36,265 bases of DNA from a virus: positions 1-36,265 of the IMG/VR virus record IMGVR_UViG_3300009503_000580, one strand, 5' to 3'. Of the stretch, positions 7,086-16,004 are shown piece after piece. The first letter of the stretch is position 1; every line of letters starts with the position of its first letter. Under the pieces are notes generated by a model. The model had not been told where the DNA came from and did no database searches. It was given only the letters and a program-made list of their open reading frames with translations. A program made the position numbers and the translations under genes.

Positions 7086-8308
7086 AAAAGATACAAAATC
7101 TTCGTACACTCCGCGAGAAACTATCTGCACTTCAATCTTTATTGACCTCTCCTCACTCGCAACTATTGAAAGAGGTTATTGATTTTACTTATAATTATAA
7201 AAAGAAATATTTTGTGAGGGCACCTATATCAGAAACGCACATTCCGACAGCACCCATTCGAGAAGACCCGAATCAAACTTGGTCTCGATTTAAGGAGCTC
7301 TTGACACAATTACAGCAACGACCAAAGAACGCACGAATGCTCGTACTCCAATACTTCAATTCTATTCCTGTGGAGGATCACGTTAAATGGTATGTACGAA
7401 TCTTGAATAGAGACTTAAAGATCGGGATTGGAGAAGATTCTCTAAAGAAATTATTTGCCGGAGTTATCGCAGATGTTCCAGTTATGCTAGCAGATCTGTA
7501 TGATCCAAAAATGAAGTTACCGGATGAAGTTATAATAGAACCTAAATACGATGGTGTTCGTGTTGTATTGATAGTAGAAAATGGTGATGTGATTGCTCTT
7601 ACACGGAATGGGAAGCGTGTGGAGAATATAGAGAATTTACTCCTAACAGCTAACTGTAAGCTTCCGGATGGCGTGTATGATAGCGAAGCATTCGATTCTT
7701 CTTGGAATGTTACACTCTCCGCGATTACGAAAGCAGGAGCACCTAACATACACACTATCAGACTTAACGTCTTCGACTACTTGACACTCGAAGAGTGGAG
7801 ACGAAGATCTTCTCATATCCCACTTCTATCTAGAAAACATAGACTTGAACAAGTATTACGAAATGTGGATTGCAAGTATGTAAGGAAAGTGCCGTATTTC
7901 ATAGTTGATCAGTCTGGAATAAATAAGTACTACGAACGCTTTACGAAGGAAGGATTCGAAGGTGCAATCATAAAAGATCCAAACTCTTACTATCTCTTCA
8001 AACGAAGTAACGCTTGGTTGAAGCTTAAGGAAAGAGATGTGCAAGCATACAAAGTTGTGGGTGCGGAAGTTGGTACGGGAAAGTATACTCACGTCTTAGG
8101 AGCGCTTATCGTACAAGACAGAGACGGAACAACGTTTAAGGTCGGAGGTGGCTTCACAGATAAACAAAGAAAAGAGTTTTGGGAGAATAGGAATAGCTTG
8201 ATCGGACAATGTGTAGAAGTTGTTCTCTTTCCGTCTAAACAAAAGGCGTCGAAAGCGTCTTTTCCTGTGTTTCTTAGATTTCGTCCAGATTTAGGCGGCG
8301 AATGTTAG
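7049..8308 (+). CDS. ATP-dependent DNA ligase
   Basis: Residues about 1-150 look like the helical DNA-binding domain. The adenylation domain follows, with motif I EPKYDGVR (Lys166 as the AMP acceptor), RNGKRVE, YDSEAF, EGFEGAIIKD and LKLKERD (motif V). The OB-fold C-terminus ends near residue 419. The size and N-terminal domain resemble archaeal and phage ligase I-type enzymes. It seals nicks in phage replication and repair. SD GGGAGG at 7039-7044 supports ATG 7049. Confidence 0.9.
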   Translation: MSSDISRIFRELEKIQNLRTLREKLSALQSLLTSPHSQLLKEVIDFTYNYKKKYFVRAPISETHIPTAPIREDPNQTWSRFKELLTQLQQRPKNARMLVLQYFNSIPVEDHVKWYVRILNRDLKIGIGEDSLKKLFAGVIADVPVMLADLYDPKMKLPDEVIIEPKYDGVRVVLIVENGDVIALTRNGKRVENIENLLLTANCKLPDGVYDSEAFDSSWNVTLSAITKAGAPNIHTIRLNVFDYLTLEEWRRRSSHIPLLSRKHRLEQVLRNVDCKYVRKVPYFIVDQSGINKYYERFTKEGFEGAIIKDPNSYYLFKRSNAWLKLKERDVQAYKVVGAEVGTGKYTHVLGALIVQDRDGTTFKVGGGFTDKQRKEFWENRNSLIGQCVEVVLFPSKQKASKASFPVFLRFRPDLGGEC

Positions 8309-8326
8309 TTACTAAGGAGGGCAGTT

Positions 8327-8557
8327 ATGGAAGACGCAACCGTAAAAGTTTTAAGCGAAGAGGTATTTAGCACACGTACTATTCGTTTTGAGATTACTGT
8401 TGGAGATCAATTAGGTTTCGGAGATGTTATAATTACTAGACGTAGCACAGATACGCATGAAGATGTCGATTACCGTATTGAGTGGGAGCAACCCATTATG
8501 GGTATCACCGATGATCTCGTCATCGATATGGTACTCGAAGAGGTTAGAAGCTATTGA
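8327..8557 (+). CDS. small hypothetical protein, 76 aa
   Basis: No family recognised. The protein is mostly predicted beta (VKVLSEEVFS, IRFEITVGD, FGDVIITRR, VDYRIEWEQ) with a short C-terminal helix, and is acidic. SD AAGGAGGG precedes ATG 8327 at good spacing. It lies between the ligase and another small gene in the same direction. Confidence 0.55.
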   Translation: MEDATVKVLSEEVFSTRTIRFEITVGDQLGFGDVIITRRSTDTHEDVDYRIEWEQPIMGITDDLVIDMVLEEVRSY

Positions 8558-8576
8558 AAATAGAAGAGGAGGAAAG

Positions 8577-8894
8577 ATGACACTACAAGGCGCTACACTA
8601 ACTAAGAAGAAAGCGGAAGAGATTCAACAAAGAATTGAATATACAAGTATCGGCTGGGGACATACATTCGTTCATGTAACTCCTAATGGAGGTGTACATT
8701 ATACGGGTAAAGCAACGAAAACGAATGCGTTGTTCATTGAGCTTCCTGCTGGCAGAGGACAATATATTCTCGTCGTCCTATACGAATATCCGAAGGGTGT
8801 GATAATGCATATTTATGAAACAAAGACGAATGCACATACACGTGCTCAACACGCGATCATAGAAATAATTAACATCTTAAAAGAGAAAGACTAG
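8577..8894 (+). CDS. small hypothetical protein, 105 aa
   Basis: No family recognised. Helix at residues 8-20, then strands (TFVHVTPNGGVHYTG, YILVVLYEY, IMHIYETK) and a final helix. This alpha-beta-alpha plan resembles small nucleic-acid-binding folds, but no motif proves it. ATG 8577 is chosen because it follows GAGGAGG; upstream in-frame starts lie inside the previous gene. Two bases separate it from the next gene. Confidence 0.55.
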   Translation: MTLQGATLTKKKAEEIQQRIEYTSIGWGHTFVHVTPNGGVHYTGKATKTNALFIELPAGRGQYILVVLYEYPKGVIMHIYETKTNAHTRAQHAIIEIINILKEKD

Positions 8895-8896
8895 TT

Positions 8897-9325
8897 ATGC
8901 GGATGTGGATGGTTCAACCTCAAATTTTGTGTGATCAGCACTTACTGGGCGAGCATTGTGAGATTCATATGTTCATCGGTACACTCGAAAAGGGAGTAAA
9001 GATTGACGGTTACGCTAAAAGAAATCTTGTTGAACCTTGCTCATTTCTTGTGAGACATGAAGAGTTAACAGAAGAGATGGAACGTAGGGGTATGAAACAT
9101 CGCACTCCCTTAGAATATAAACAAGAGCTCATCGAACGTTTGCCTTACGAGATAAAGAATTGCAAGATAGACAGATCTGAATCGCTTGCTGAGCTCATAC
9201 GGAGATGCGAAAAATGTAGAAGAAACTATATACAGTTTCTAACCGAGCGAAAGGAGGCTATAAATGAAAAAATTGCTTGCATGGGCTCAGACAGTAGCTC
9301 GGAACACAGAGACGTTTCCACTTGA
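8897..9325 (+). CDS. pyrimidine-dimer DNA glycosylase / T4 endonuclease V-like protein
   Basis: The N-terminus MRMWMVQPQ ... CDQHLLGEH fits the phage endonuclease V (DenV, Pyr_excise) family, in which the N-terminal region provides the catalytic amine and QHL...EH the catalytic Glu. KIDGYAKRNLVEP and RGMKHRTPL are also typical of the phage-encoded versions as I recall them. Such enzymes excise UV-induced cyclobutane dimers. Length (142 aa) is near T4 DenV. The 3' end overlaps the next gene by 62 bp, and its last 20 residues (after IACMGS) look low-complexity. Confirm by profile search. Confidence 0.6.
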   Translation: MRMWMVQPQILCDQHLLGEHCEIHMFIGTLEKGVKIDGYAKRNLVEPCSFLVRHEELTEEMERRGMKHRTPLEYKQELIERLPYEIKNCKIDRSESLAELIRRCEKCRRNYIQFLTERKEAINEKIACMGSDSSSEHRDVST

Positions 9326-10139
9326 CGAAGATGAGGTTGTATCGGCTACACTATACGGCATTACTAAATACATTAAAGATTTTTTAGCTGGTAAGTTTAT
9401 GGGAGTCCATAAACCGTTGCTAGCTAAATACATACGAACCGAAATATTGAACACACGACAGTGTCTACTTACCGTAGGACGAAACTGGTTCAATACCGTC
9501 GATATGTATGGAGACAACGACATTACTCTCGTACCAGATACTCACACTACAGATCCGTATTATTGTCTGCTACGAAAAGAGGTTGCTAGAGCTGTACTAA
9601 CATCGAGCAAATTAACGCCGAAACATAAAGCTCTCTTTATTTTGCTAAACGTCGGTTGGAGTTGGAGGGATTCATGTGAGTTGTGCAAAATCTTTAAAGT
9701 GAACAGTCAAGGCTTAAGTCAGCTTTGGCGAGAACTACAAAGTTATGTCAAAGAAGATCTCCTATTGCTGAGATCAAACAGATACTACGAGAGAAGACAA
9801 CGCCGGCAGATTCTCGTACGTTCGAAGAGTAAGTTACAACAGCTACGTAAGATGCTCTTAGATACATATGAGAAACTGCAAGCTACAAACGAGAAGTCCA
9901 GACTAAGAAAGAGGTTGAAAGCTATATACCGCGAAATAGCATACGTTTTAGAGACGCTCGCCGACAAATGCGAAGAGTTCAGAGATTATCATAACGCTTT
10001 CGTTTCTATCCTATCTGGAAGTGACTATGTTCATACAAATACGCTCTTTAAGATAGACGAAGTCATTGATCTTATAGATCCGACAATTGAGGATGATTAC
10101 GTACAATCACAGCTAAGAATAGGTGTAGAATGCAAGTGA
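9264..10139 (+). CDS. putative sigma-factor-like protein
   Basis: Residues about 18-55 (DEVVSATLYGITKYIKDFLAG ... LAKYIRTEILN pattern) resemble sigma-70 region 2. Residues about 117-165 (LTPKHKALFILLNVGWSWRD, then a helix-turn-helix) resemble region 4. The C-terminal part (residues 170-240) is a long basic coiled coil with no sigma counterpart. A phage sigma factor would redirect host RNA polymerase to phage promoters. SD AAGGAGG at 9250 precedes ATG 9264; it overlaps the upstream gene by 62 bp and the polymerase by 10 bp. Alternative: an unrelated HTH DNA-binding protein. Moderate to low confidence in function. Confidence 0.4.
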   Translation: MKKLLAWAQTVARNTETFPLDEDEVVSATLYGITKYIKDFLAGKFMGVHKPLLAKYIRTEILNTRQCLLTVGRNWFNTVDMYGDNDITLVPDTHTTDPYYCLLRKEVARAVLTSSKLTPKHKALFILLNVGWSWRDSCELCKIFKVNSQGLSQLWRELQSYVKEDLLLLRSNRYYERRQRRQILVRSKSKLQQLRKMLLDTYEKLQATNEKSRLRKRLKAIYREIAYVLETLADKCEEFRDYHNAFVSILSGSDYVHTNTLFKIDEVIDLIDPTIEDDYVQSQLRIGVECK

Positions 10140-12856
10140 AAGATATCAACAGGAAGATAATTTGTGGTCTTTGGTGGGCATTACTATTTAGGACGCCAGA
10201 TCCCACAAAACAGCCGCCGCATCCTCATGCTGAAGTTGACGGTACTACTCTTGCACGATCATACTTACGAGACTTACCGCAGAGAGATATTCTGGAGTTA
10301 CATCCTCCTACGGTTGAACTCGTTGCAAGTTTAGTGGACACCTACGACAAAGAACTTTGTTATAAGTGGTATCATCTCTTTAGAGAAGAAGTATGTAAAA
10401 AGTGTCCGTATTATGAGTTAGAGGATCAATGGGTAGGTAGTAGTTATACTAACAAAGATCGTCCGAGATTGATTGTCGTAGGACAAGCTCCTGGAGCCGA
10501 CGAAGTAGATGATGGGCGTCCGTTCGTAGGTCCAGCGGGTAAGTATTTGTGGAAACGTTTAGGAGAAATAAATGTCGTTAGAAGTGACATATATGTTACG
10601 AACTCAGTCAAATGCAGACCTCCGAAGGATGCTGAACCTACTACAGAAGCGTTAACTTGTTGTACACCACTCTTGTATGAAGAACTAAAACAGTTACCCG
10701 ACTTGCTTGTAATAGCAGCAGGTAAAGTTGCTGTGAGAGCTACTACTCATCTGAAAACGTTTAGAATTGACGACTATGCTGGCGGTTGTATAGACTCGCA
10801 GATCACTCACCACAATATATTCGTATTGAAACATCCAGCATCCGTTTTACGTTCTGGATCGTTATGGATTGACAGACAGTACAGAGATCATGTTAATCAG
10901 CTTCAACGAGTGCTATCTGGAGAAGAATTCAAACACTCACTACCTTCATTCGAAGTTGTAGATAGTCTTGCAAAATTTGATGAGTTCGAGCTGAAAGTTA
11001 GACAGCAGCCTATATGTGCTATAGATATAGAAACAACGGGATTAGGTTTCGAAGACGAGATTGTGTCTGTAGCAATAAGTAATAATTTAGGTACTTGGGT
11101 GTTCCCTGTTCTTACGCATCCTTATCTAATAGACAAACTAAGACAAGTCCTACCTACACTAAAACTAATCGCACACAACGCTATATTCGATATCTGCATG
11201 ATAAACTATAGGTGGGATCTAGAATGTGACGTATATTGGGATACAATGCAATTTCAACACTTACTTGACGAAGAAGGAGAGCTAGGGCTGAATATACTCG
11301 CTGTTCGTATGGTAGGTGCTCCTCCAGGTTTCAAAGAGAAAGGAGATAAGTTTTGGCGAATCAAAGATCTCGCTGCACATCTCAAAGAACACAAAGAAGA
11401 TTTAAGCACATTCTTGGAGTACAATGCTACTGACGCATACTATACTTATAAAGTTTATCTCGCGCAACAGAAACACCCAGAGTACGCCCACGTAATCAAT
11501 TTCCATAACATATTCACACTTCCTGTACTTAACATGTTCATCGATATCAATAAGTTTGGCGCTCCTATTGACGTATACCAGATGATAGAACTCAACAAAC
11601 ATTTCTCTACAGAGATCTCAAATCTCGAACAAGAATTATTTGCTATAGTAGGATCATCATTCAGGCATAGGAGTACTCAAGAACTAGCAAACGTATTGAG
11701 ATTATTAGGAGTTACAGAAGAGCAGACAGGTAAAACAGATACGGGTAGAATGAAGTTGACGCAGGACGTAATCGAGAAATTATCAGAAGCTGAAAACGAG
11801 AAAGTGGCACTCTTAGCTCAGAAAATACTTGAGATACGAAAGCTCGAAAAACTAAGAGATACATACATACGCCAATTGAGCAATTATATTTACACGAATG
11901 CATATACGAAAGTTCCTAGTGTCTCGCCTGTGTTTAAGCTACATGCATCTAAGACATATCGTATCAATACAGAGAATCCGAACATCCACAATATACCAAG
12001 AGGTTCTCAACTAAAGAAATTATTTGCTGCTCCTGAAGGATATGTCATTCTAGGATCAGACTACGAAAGTGCGGAAGCGTTTCACGCTGCAAGTATTAGT
12101 GGAGAATCGAAAGTAATTGAGTTTGTTCTAGATCCCACAAAAGATCAGCATAGATATACAGCTGCTCGCGTTTTTGGTATATCTGAAGATCAGGTAACAA
12201 AAGATCAGCGGACGACAGCAAAGCTTGTATGGTTTTGTTTACAATATGGTGGTACGGAACACGCCGTTGCTCGAGACTTGAACATCTCATATGAAGAGGC
12301 TATGAAAATTGTTAACGGGATCAGAAAGACGTATCCTAGACTTTTTCATACTCTCGATAGTTTTATTGCAGTAGCTAAAACAAATAAAAGATTAGTGAAT
12401 AGATTTGGAGCTGTTAGGAGATTCAAAATTTGGGAAGGACAATTTGCATCTTCGAATGCTAGACAAGCACTTAACTTTCCAATTCAAAGTGAAGTGTCTA
12501 TCTATTGTCATTTAGCAGCTTATGATCTACATCTTATTATGAAAGAAGTTGGCTTGGAGAATTGGAGAATCTTATTCACTATCCACGACGCTATTTACAC
12601 TCTCGTGAAAAAAGAGTTGGCAAGTCTGGCTGCTGCAATTATGAAGAAAGTGATGGAGCTACCTCGATATGGTATGTACCTACTAACAAGCCCTGAAGTT
12701 GGGCCTACTTGGTACGATTTACATCCTCTCGAAGGTACTGAGAAAGAGTTATACGATAGTTTCTTAGTCCAACCATTAGATGAATTAATTAGGAGGATAA
12801 TATTAGATGTCGAACGTGATACGAGTAACGAACTTAGAGTTTCTTACTACGTGTGA
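10130..12856 (+). CDS. DNA polymerase A with N-terminal uracil-DNA glycosylase domain and 3'-5' exonuclease
   Basis: Three domains are visible. Residues about 85-265: iron-sulfur-type uracil-DNA glycosylase, with the CKKCPYY pair, GQAPGADEVDDGRPFVGPAG, KCRPP, a later Cys of TCCTP and KHPASVLRSG. Residues about 295-460: DEDDy exonuclease, IDIETTGL (near 302), HNAIFD and YNATDAYYTY. Residues about 500-908: family A polymerase, motif A GSDYESAE (Asp near 643), motif B RTTAKLVWFCLQYGG and motif C TIHDAIYT (D820). The usual Glu after the catalytic Asp in motif C is Ala. A UDG-like N-terminus on a phage PolA is known, as I recall, from SPO1-type phages. ATG 10130 lies inside the end of the sigma-like gene. 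The dUTPase at 13526 fits a shared uracil-exclusion role. Confidence 0.88.
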   Translation: MQVKDINRKIICGLWWALLFRTPDPTKQPPHPHAEVDGTTLARSYLRDLPQRDILELHPPTVELVASLVDTYDKELCYKWYHLFREEVCKKCPYYELEDQWVGSSYTNKDRPRLIVVGQAPGADEVDDGRPFVGPAGKYLWKRLGEINVVRSDIYVTNSVKCRPPKDAEPTTEALTCCTPLLYEELKQLPDLLVIAAGKVAVRATTHLKTFRIDDYAGGCIDSQITHHNIFVLKHPASVLRSGSLWIDRQYRDHVNQLQRVLSGEEFKHSLPSFEVVDSLAKFDEFELKVRQQPICAIDIETTGLGFEDEIVSVAISNNLGTWVFPVLTHPYLIDKLRQVLPTLKLIAHNAIFDICMINYRWDLECDVYWDTMQFQHLLDEEGELGLNILAVRMVGAPPGFKEKGDKFWRIKDLAAHLKEHKEDLSTFLEYNATDAYYTYKVYLAQQKHPEYAHVINFHNIFTLPVLNMFIDINKFGAPIDVYQMIELNKHFSTEISNLEQELFAIVGSSFRHRSTQELANVLRLLGVTEEQTGKTDTGRMKLTQDVIEKLSEAENEKVALLAQKILEIRKLEKLRDTYIRQLSNYIYTNAYTKVPSVSPVFKLHASKTYRINTENPNIHNIPRGSQLKKLFAAPEGYVILGSDYESAEAFHAASISGESKVIEFVLDPTKDQHRYTAARVFGISEDQVTKDQRTTAKLVWFCLQYGGTEHAVARDLNISYEEAMKIVNGIRKTYPRLFHTLDSFIAVAKTNKRLVNRFGAVRRFKIWEGQFASSNARQALNFPIQSEVSIYCHLAAYDLHLIMKEVGLENWRILFTIHDAIYTLVKKELASLAAAIMKKVMELPRYGMYLLTSPEVGPTWYDLHPLEGTEKELYDSFLVQPLDELIRRIILDVERDTSNELRVSYYV

Positions 12857-13511
12857 AGCCAGATTCGGTTTCTCGATACTAGACTTTCCGCAGAAGTCTT
12901 CGCTAGCCGCAGAACGAGGAACGTATTTGCATGATGTCTTCCATAAAGTTATTACTGCTGATGCTTCTGTAGCATCGTTGCCTCCTCGTTCCCCGTATAA
13001 CGATGATCTCACACAGTTTCAAACGAAGATTCAAGAGTGGTGGAATAGTTACACCAAACAAATTGTTCTAGCAGAACAGAGATTACAAATACCTATCGAT
13101 GGAAGCTTCATACTTAGTGGAAAGCCAGACGTAATTGTGCAGCTAGAGGACACAACACTAAAAATAATTGACTTAAAAACGGGAAAGGATGTAGAGCACT
13201 ACCTCTATTCATCCCAGCTTCCTTTGTATAGTTTCTTAGTCACTTATTCACTAAAACTTCCAAAACCGCCAATTCGTGTATCTATACTGAATGTCGAAGG
13301 TATGGAGTACGAACGAACGTTAAGCACATCTGACTTCGAGTATGCGTACACATTAGCTCAACTGGGTGTGAAGCTGATCAATCGCGGTGTATTCCAGAAA
13401 TCATTCGGGTGTTCGTATTGTGATTTCTATGAATATTGTATAGAAATAACTAAGAACTATATAACATTTGAACAACTAAAACAACTAAGGGACAGAGCGA
13501 CCAAGGAGTAA
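12807..13511 (+). CDS. RecB/Cas4-like PD-(D/E)XK nuclease with probable 4Fe-4S cluster
   Basis: Nuclease motifs: GTYLHDVFH (motif with His), GKPDVI (Asp), IIDLKTGK (D-x-K), and QLPLYSF. One Cys near residue 16 (TTCEARF) and three near the C-terminus (CSYCDFYEYC) match the four-cysteine cluster layout of AddB/Cas4-type PD-(D/E)XK exonucleases (PDDEXK_1). It likely degrades or resects DNA ends. SD AGGAGG at 12791 supports ATG 12807, giving a 50-bp overlap with the polymerase gene, so the two are coupled. Exact polarity of the nuclease cannot be inferred. Confidence 0.75.
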   Translation: MSNVIRVTNLEFLTTCEARFGFSILDFPQKSSLAAERGTYLHDVFHKVITADASVASLPPRSPYNDDLTQFQTKIQEWWNSYTKQIVLAEQRLQIPIDGSFILSGKPDVIVQLEDTTLKIIDLKTGKDVEHYLYSSQLPLYSFLVTYSLKLPKPPIRVSILNVEGMEYERTLSTSDFEYAYTLAQLGVKLINRGVFQKSFGCSYCDFYEYCIEITKNYITFEQLKQLRDRATKE

Positions 13512-13525
13512 GAAATGGAGGTGCA

Positions 13526-13954
13526 ATGGAAGACTTACTAGTTTACTCTGAAAAATCTAAATTTCCTTCGAAAGGCTATGACGACGATGCAGGAATCGAT
13601 CTCTACATCTACGAAGACATTACGTTCCAACCTCTCGAAACAAAAGAACTGCCAATTGATACACGTATTCTGATTCCGAAGAACTATTTTGGTTACATAG
13701 TACCACGCTCATCGTATAGGAGACTAGGCCTAGTAGCGTTAGCAATCATCGATGCTAATTATACAGGAGAACTTCGAGTTGTGACTACATATGTAGGCAA
13801 ACAGCCACTTACGCTAAAAGCAGGCGAACGTCCCGTACAATTGATTCTCTTACCCGTTCATTACGCCCGACTTACGAGTGTGAAGTCTATCGAAGAGTTT
13901 AAGGTTGATGGGAATATGAGAGGTGACTGTGGACTAGGAAGCACTGGAAGGTAG
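13526..13954 (+). CDS. dut: dUTP diphosphatase (dUTPase)
   Basis: The trimeric dUTPase motifs are present in order: AGIDLY (I), PRSSYRRLG (II), AIIDANYTGELRV (III), GERPVQLILLP (IV) and RGDCGLGSTGR (V). The enzyme hydrolyses dUTP to dUMP, keeping uracil out of DNA and feeding dTMP synthesis. Length of 142 aa is standard. ATG 13526 follows ATGGAGG. The adjacent UDG-polymerase suggests strict uracil control. Confidence 0.93.
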   Translation: MEDLLVYSEKSKFPSKGYDDDAGIDLYIYEDITFQPLETKELPIDTRILIPKNYFGYIVPRSSYRRLGLVALAIIDANYTGELRVVTTYVGKQPLTLKAGERPVQLILLPVHYARLTSVKSIEEFKVDGNMRGDCGLGSTGR

Positions 13955-13959
13955 GAAAA

Positions 13960-14346
13960 ATGCATACATTCATAGTAACTACATCGTTAGAGTTTCTCTT
14001 TGCAGTCGTAGTCTTAACAAAGTTCGTATTGCCTGAGTCAGTTTCTAACACCGCAATCATTATATACTTACTCTTACGAACATGGCTATCACTCTCATAC
14101 ATATTTGGTGCGAAGATTTGTGCTGGATATCTGAAAGCGAGATTTCCACGAACCGCATTCGTAGACTTCGTACGAGATTCGAATATGTACGCATCTGTAA
14201 CAGCGGGTGTTCTCGCTGGTGTACTACACACTATAGGAATACTCCCGTTACTTTTCGCTGCTCTGTACTTCCTAACGGTTGCTCTCAATCAATTAGGATA
14301 TGTAGTTATCCTATACGTATACGATAAAGTAGAGCCGATACACTAG
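13960..14346 (+). CDS. integral membrane protein, 128 aa
   Basis: No family recognised. Four hydrophobic segments are visible: about residues 3-22, 28-46, 72-88 and 90-118. There is a basic loop (KARFPRTAF) in the middle. It starts 5 bp after dut. No signal peptidase or lipobox motif. Could be a superinfection or lysis-related membrane protein, but position among DNA-metabolism genes gives no clear hint. Confidence 0.5.
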   Translation: MHTFIVTTSLEFLFAVVVLTKFVLPESVSNTAIIIYLLLRTWLSLSYIFGAKICAGYLKARFPRTAFVDFVRDSNMYASVTAGVLAGVLHTIGILPLLFAALYFLTVALNQLGYVVILYVYDKVEPIH

Positions 14347-14363
14347 ACGGAGGGGGAAGCGAA

Positions 14364-14894
14364 GTGAATAAGAGTGCGAAGATCGTAGACTTCGTTCTAG
14401 TGTTATTATCTAAGCACCCAGACGGGCTTGCGGCAAGAGATATTCTTAACGAAGTTCAGAAGACGTTCGGGATCACAGCCGTAGCCTTCCGACTTCTAGC
14501 CAACCGTTATCTGAAAGACAAAGTAACAAAAACGATTATGCGACAAGGTAATAAATTTGATGGTTGGCTATGGAAAGTCAAAACTGCTAACGATAACAAC
14601 GGTAACGACAACCTCTCAACTTATAGGAATCGTTGGGTAGAATACGCGAGAGTTATATTAGATAACTATACTAACGGTGACATGCAGCCTCGTTGTCGTA
14701 CGTGCAGATTTCTTAAACACGATAGCAAACTGATTTGGTGTGAGCTCTCGAAGCTAGGAGGACAAGCATTCGATATCGTAAAGATGAAAGAAGAACTTAA
14801 TCGAAACAAGGCGGGGTCTTTCTCGAGTGAGCTCATCGAATTCGGCAGAATGCTAAAGAAATATGAACGATGTAGAGTATACGAAGAGAAGTAA
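14364..14894 (+). CDS. winged-helix protein with C-terminal cysteine cluster
   Basis: Residues 4-70 look like a winged helix-turn-helix (VDFVLVLLSKHPDGLAARD, then a recognition-type helix and a wing with GWLWKV). The C-terminal half has CRTCRFL, a Cys in IWCEL and a final Cys in ERCRV, a four-Cys set that could bind zinc or Fe-S. GTG 14364 is used; the purine-rich GGAGGGGGAAG precedes it. It may be a transcriptional regulator. It is the last gene before a roughly 100-bp gap with two palindromes. Confidence 0.5.
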   Translation: MNKSAKIVDFVLVLLSKHPDGLAARDILNEVQKTFGITAVAFRLLANRYLKDKVTKTIMRQGNKFDGWLWKVKTANDNNGNDNLSTYRNRWVEYARVILDNYTNGDMQPRCRTCRFLKHDSKLIWCELSKLGGQAFDIVKMKEELNRNKAGSFSSELIEFGRMLKKYERCRVYEEK

Positions 14895-14910
14895 ACAAAA
14901 CTAATCACCA

Positions 14911-14934
14911 TTCTGCAGAAACTATTCTACGTAG
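14911..14934 (+). promoter_or_regulatory. two perfect palindromes in an AT-rich gap, possible operator/promoter region
   Basis: The 97-bp gap after the winged-helix gene holds TTCTGCAGAA (14911-14920) and CTACGTAG (14927-14934), followed by AT-rich sequence and a strong SD (AGGAGGG). The spacing is about one and a half helical turns. An operator for the neighbouring winged-helix protein is a plausible guess. No clear -35/-10 pair was recognised. Confidence 0.3.
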
Positions 14935-14991
14935 GCCTCAGTATACGCATTTTTATTCCATAAATAAACAAAAACAAGCAGGAGGGCTAAA

Positions 14992-15990
14992 ATGTATACG
15001 CTTCAGCAGGTCTCGGGCGACGAGATCATAACAAATCGGGAGGTATATGAACCTCATCTTCCAACGTTAGTAGACGTGTTGAACCTATCACGTGTCAAAA
15101 GAAAGCCGGAGCTCCTTTTCTCGTTATTGGAAGGGCCTAAGTTCAGAAACCTCAAATTTAGTATGTTAACATACGAAGGTAAAATGATAGGTTTTACAAA
15201 ATATACGAACTATCCTTGCGAAACTGCAACTACGTGGGCTAAGATACTTACAGACCACGGCTTCATTACTCGAGACTTTCGTACGTGGATTGCTGACGCT
15301 CCAACTCCTCTCTCAAATGAAATCGAGGTCTTCAAAAATGAGATGTTTAAAGTAAACAGGCATATTATAGTAGACTTCCTATCCAGAAAATGGACTGAGT
15401 TCACATCTCTACTCCGAATGGTTTGTGTAAACAGAGCATACTTCCCAGAGAAGTCATACTCATATAATACGTTTCTGGATAAGAACGTGAATCTCCAACA
15501 ACTTGTTACAAAACCAAACACGACGATACCAACAGTAATGCAACTACGTGCCCACCTAAGAGCACTAGTTAATGAGAAAGCAGTTGCTGAAGATATCCTT
15601 ACAGCATACTCCGCAGTAAAGTCGCTACCAGAGCAACCAGAGCATCATAACACACTTAAAGAAGCTCTTCTCGATATCTTCGAAGCGTATGAACTACACA
15701 CACAACCAACGTCATCTGTTGACTCAGAAAACAGGCGTATCTTTGCTGTACAGATCCAGCCTTTAGATTGGAGAAGGACTGCAATTCACGATACGCTAAA
15801 GAAATGGGATGTATGGAACCACGCAACATACATAATCTCTCGTGCAGAAGAAAGCGGTGTGGATATCGATGTGATACGAGCAGCTAACGTTAAAGTCAGT
15901 GCGATACTCAGTGTAAAACAACCAATAGTGATAGCTCGAAAGAAAGAGATGCCGCAGCCACCACTAACAACAGAATCAGCACAAGTATAA
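14992..15990 (+). CDS. hypothetical protein upstream of primase, 332 aa
   Basis: No family recognised. The protein is largely helical with a proline-rich C-terminal tail (MPQPPLTTE). There is no P-loop or metal motif. ATG 14992 follows AGGAGGG at good spacing. It opens a run of replication genes (primase, ssDNA-binding protein, recombinase), so a replication accessory role is possible. No DnaB-type replicative helicase appears in the window, and this gene lacks the motifs to be one. Confidence 0.55.
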   Translation: MYTLQQVSGDEIITNREVYEPHLPTLVDVLNLSRVKRKPELLFSLLEGPKFRNLKFSMLTYEGKMIGFTKYTNYPCETATTWAKILTDHGFITRDFRTWIADAPTPLSNEIEVFKNEMFKVNRHIIVDFLSRKWTEFTSLLRMVCVNRAYFPEKSYSYNTFLDKNVNLQQLVTKPNTTIPTVMQLRAHLRALVNEKAVAEDILTAYSAVKSLPEQPEHHNTLKEALLDIFEAYELHTQPTSSVDSENRRIFAVQIQPLDWRRTAIHDTLKKWDVWNHATYIISRAEESGVDIDVIRAANVKVSAILSVKQPIVIARKKEMPQPPLTTESAQV

Positions 15991-16004
15991 TTGTTAACGT
16001 AATA

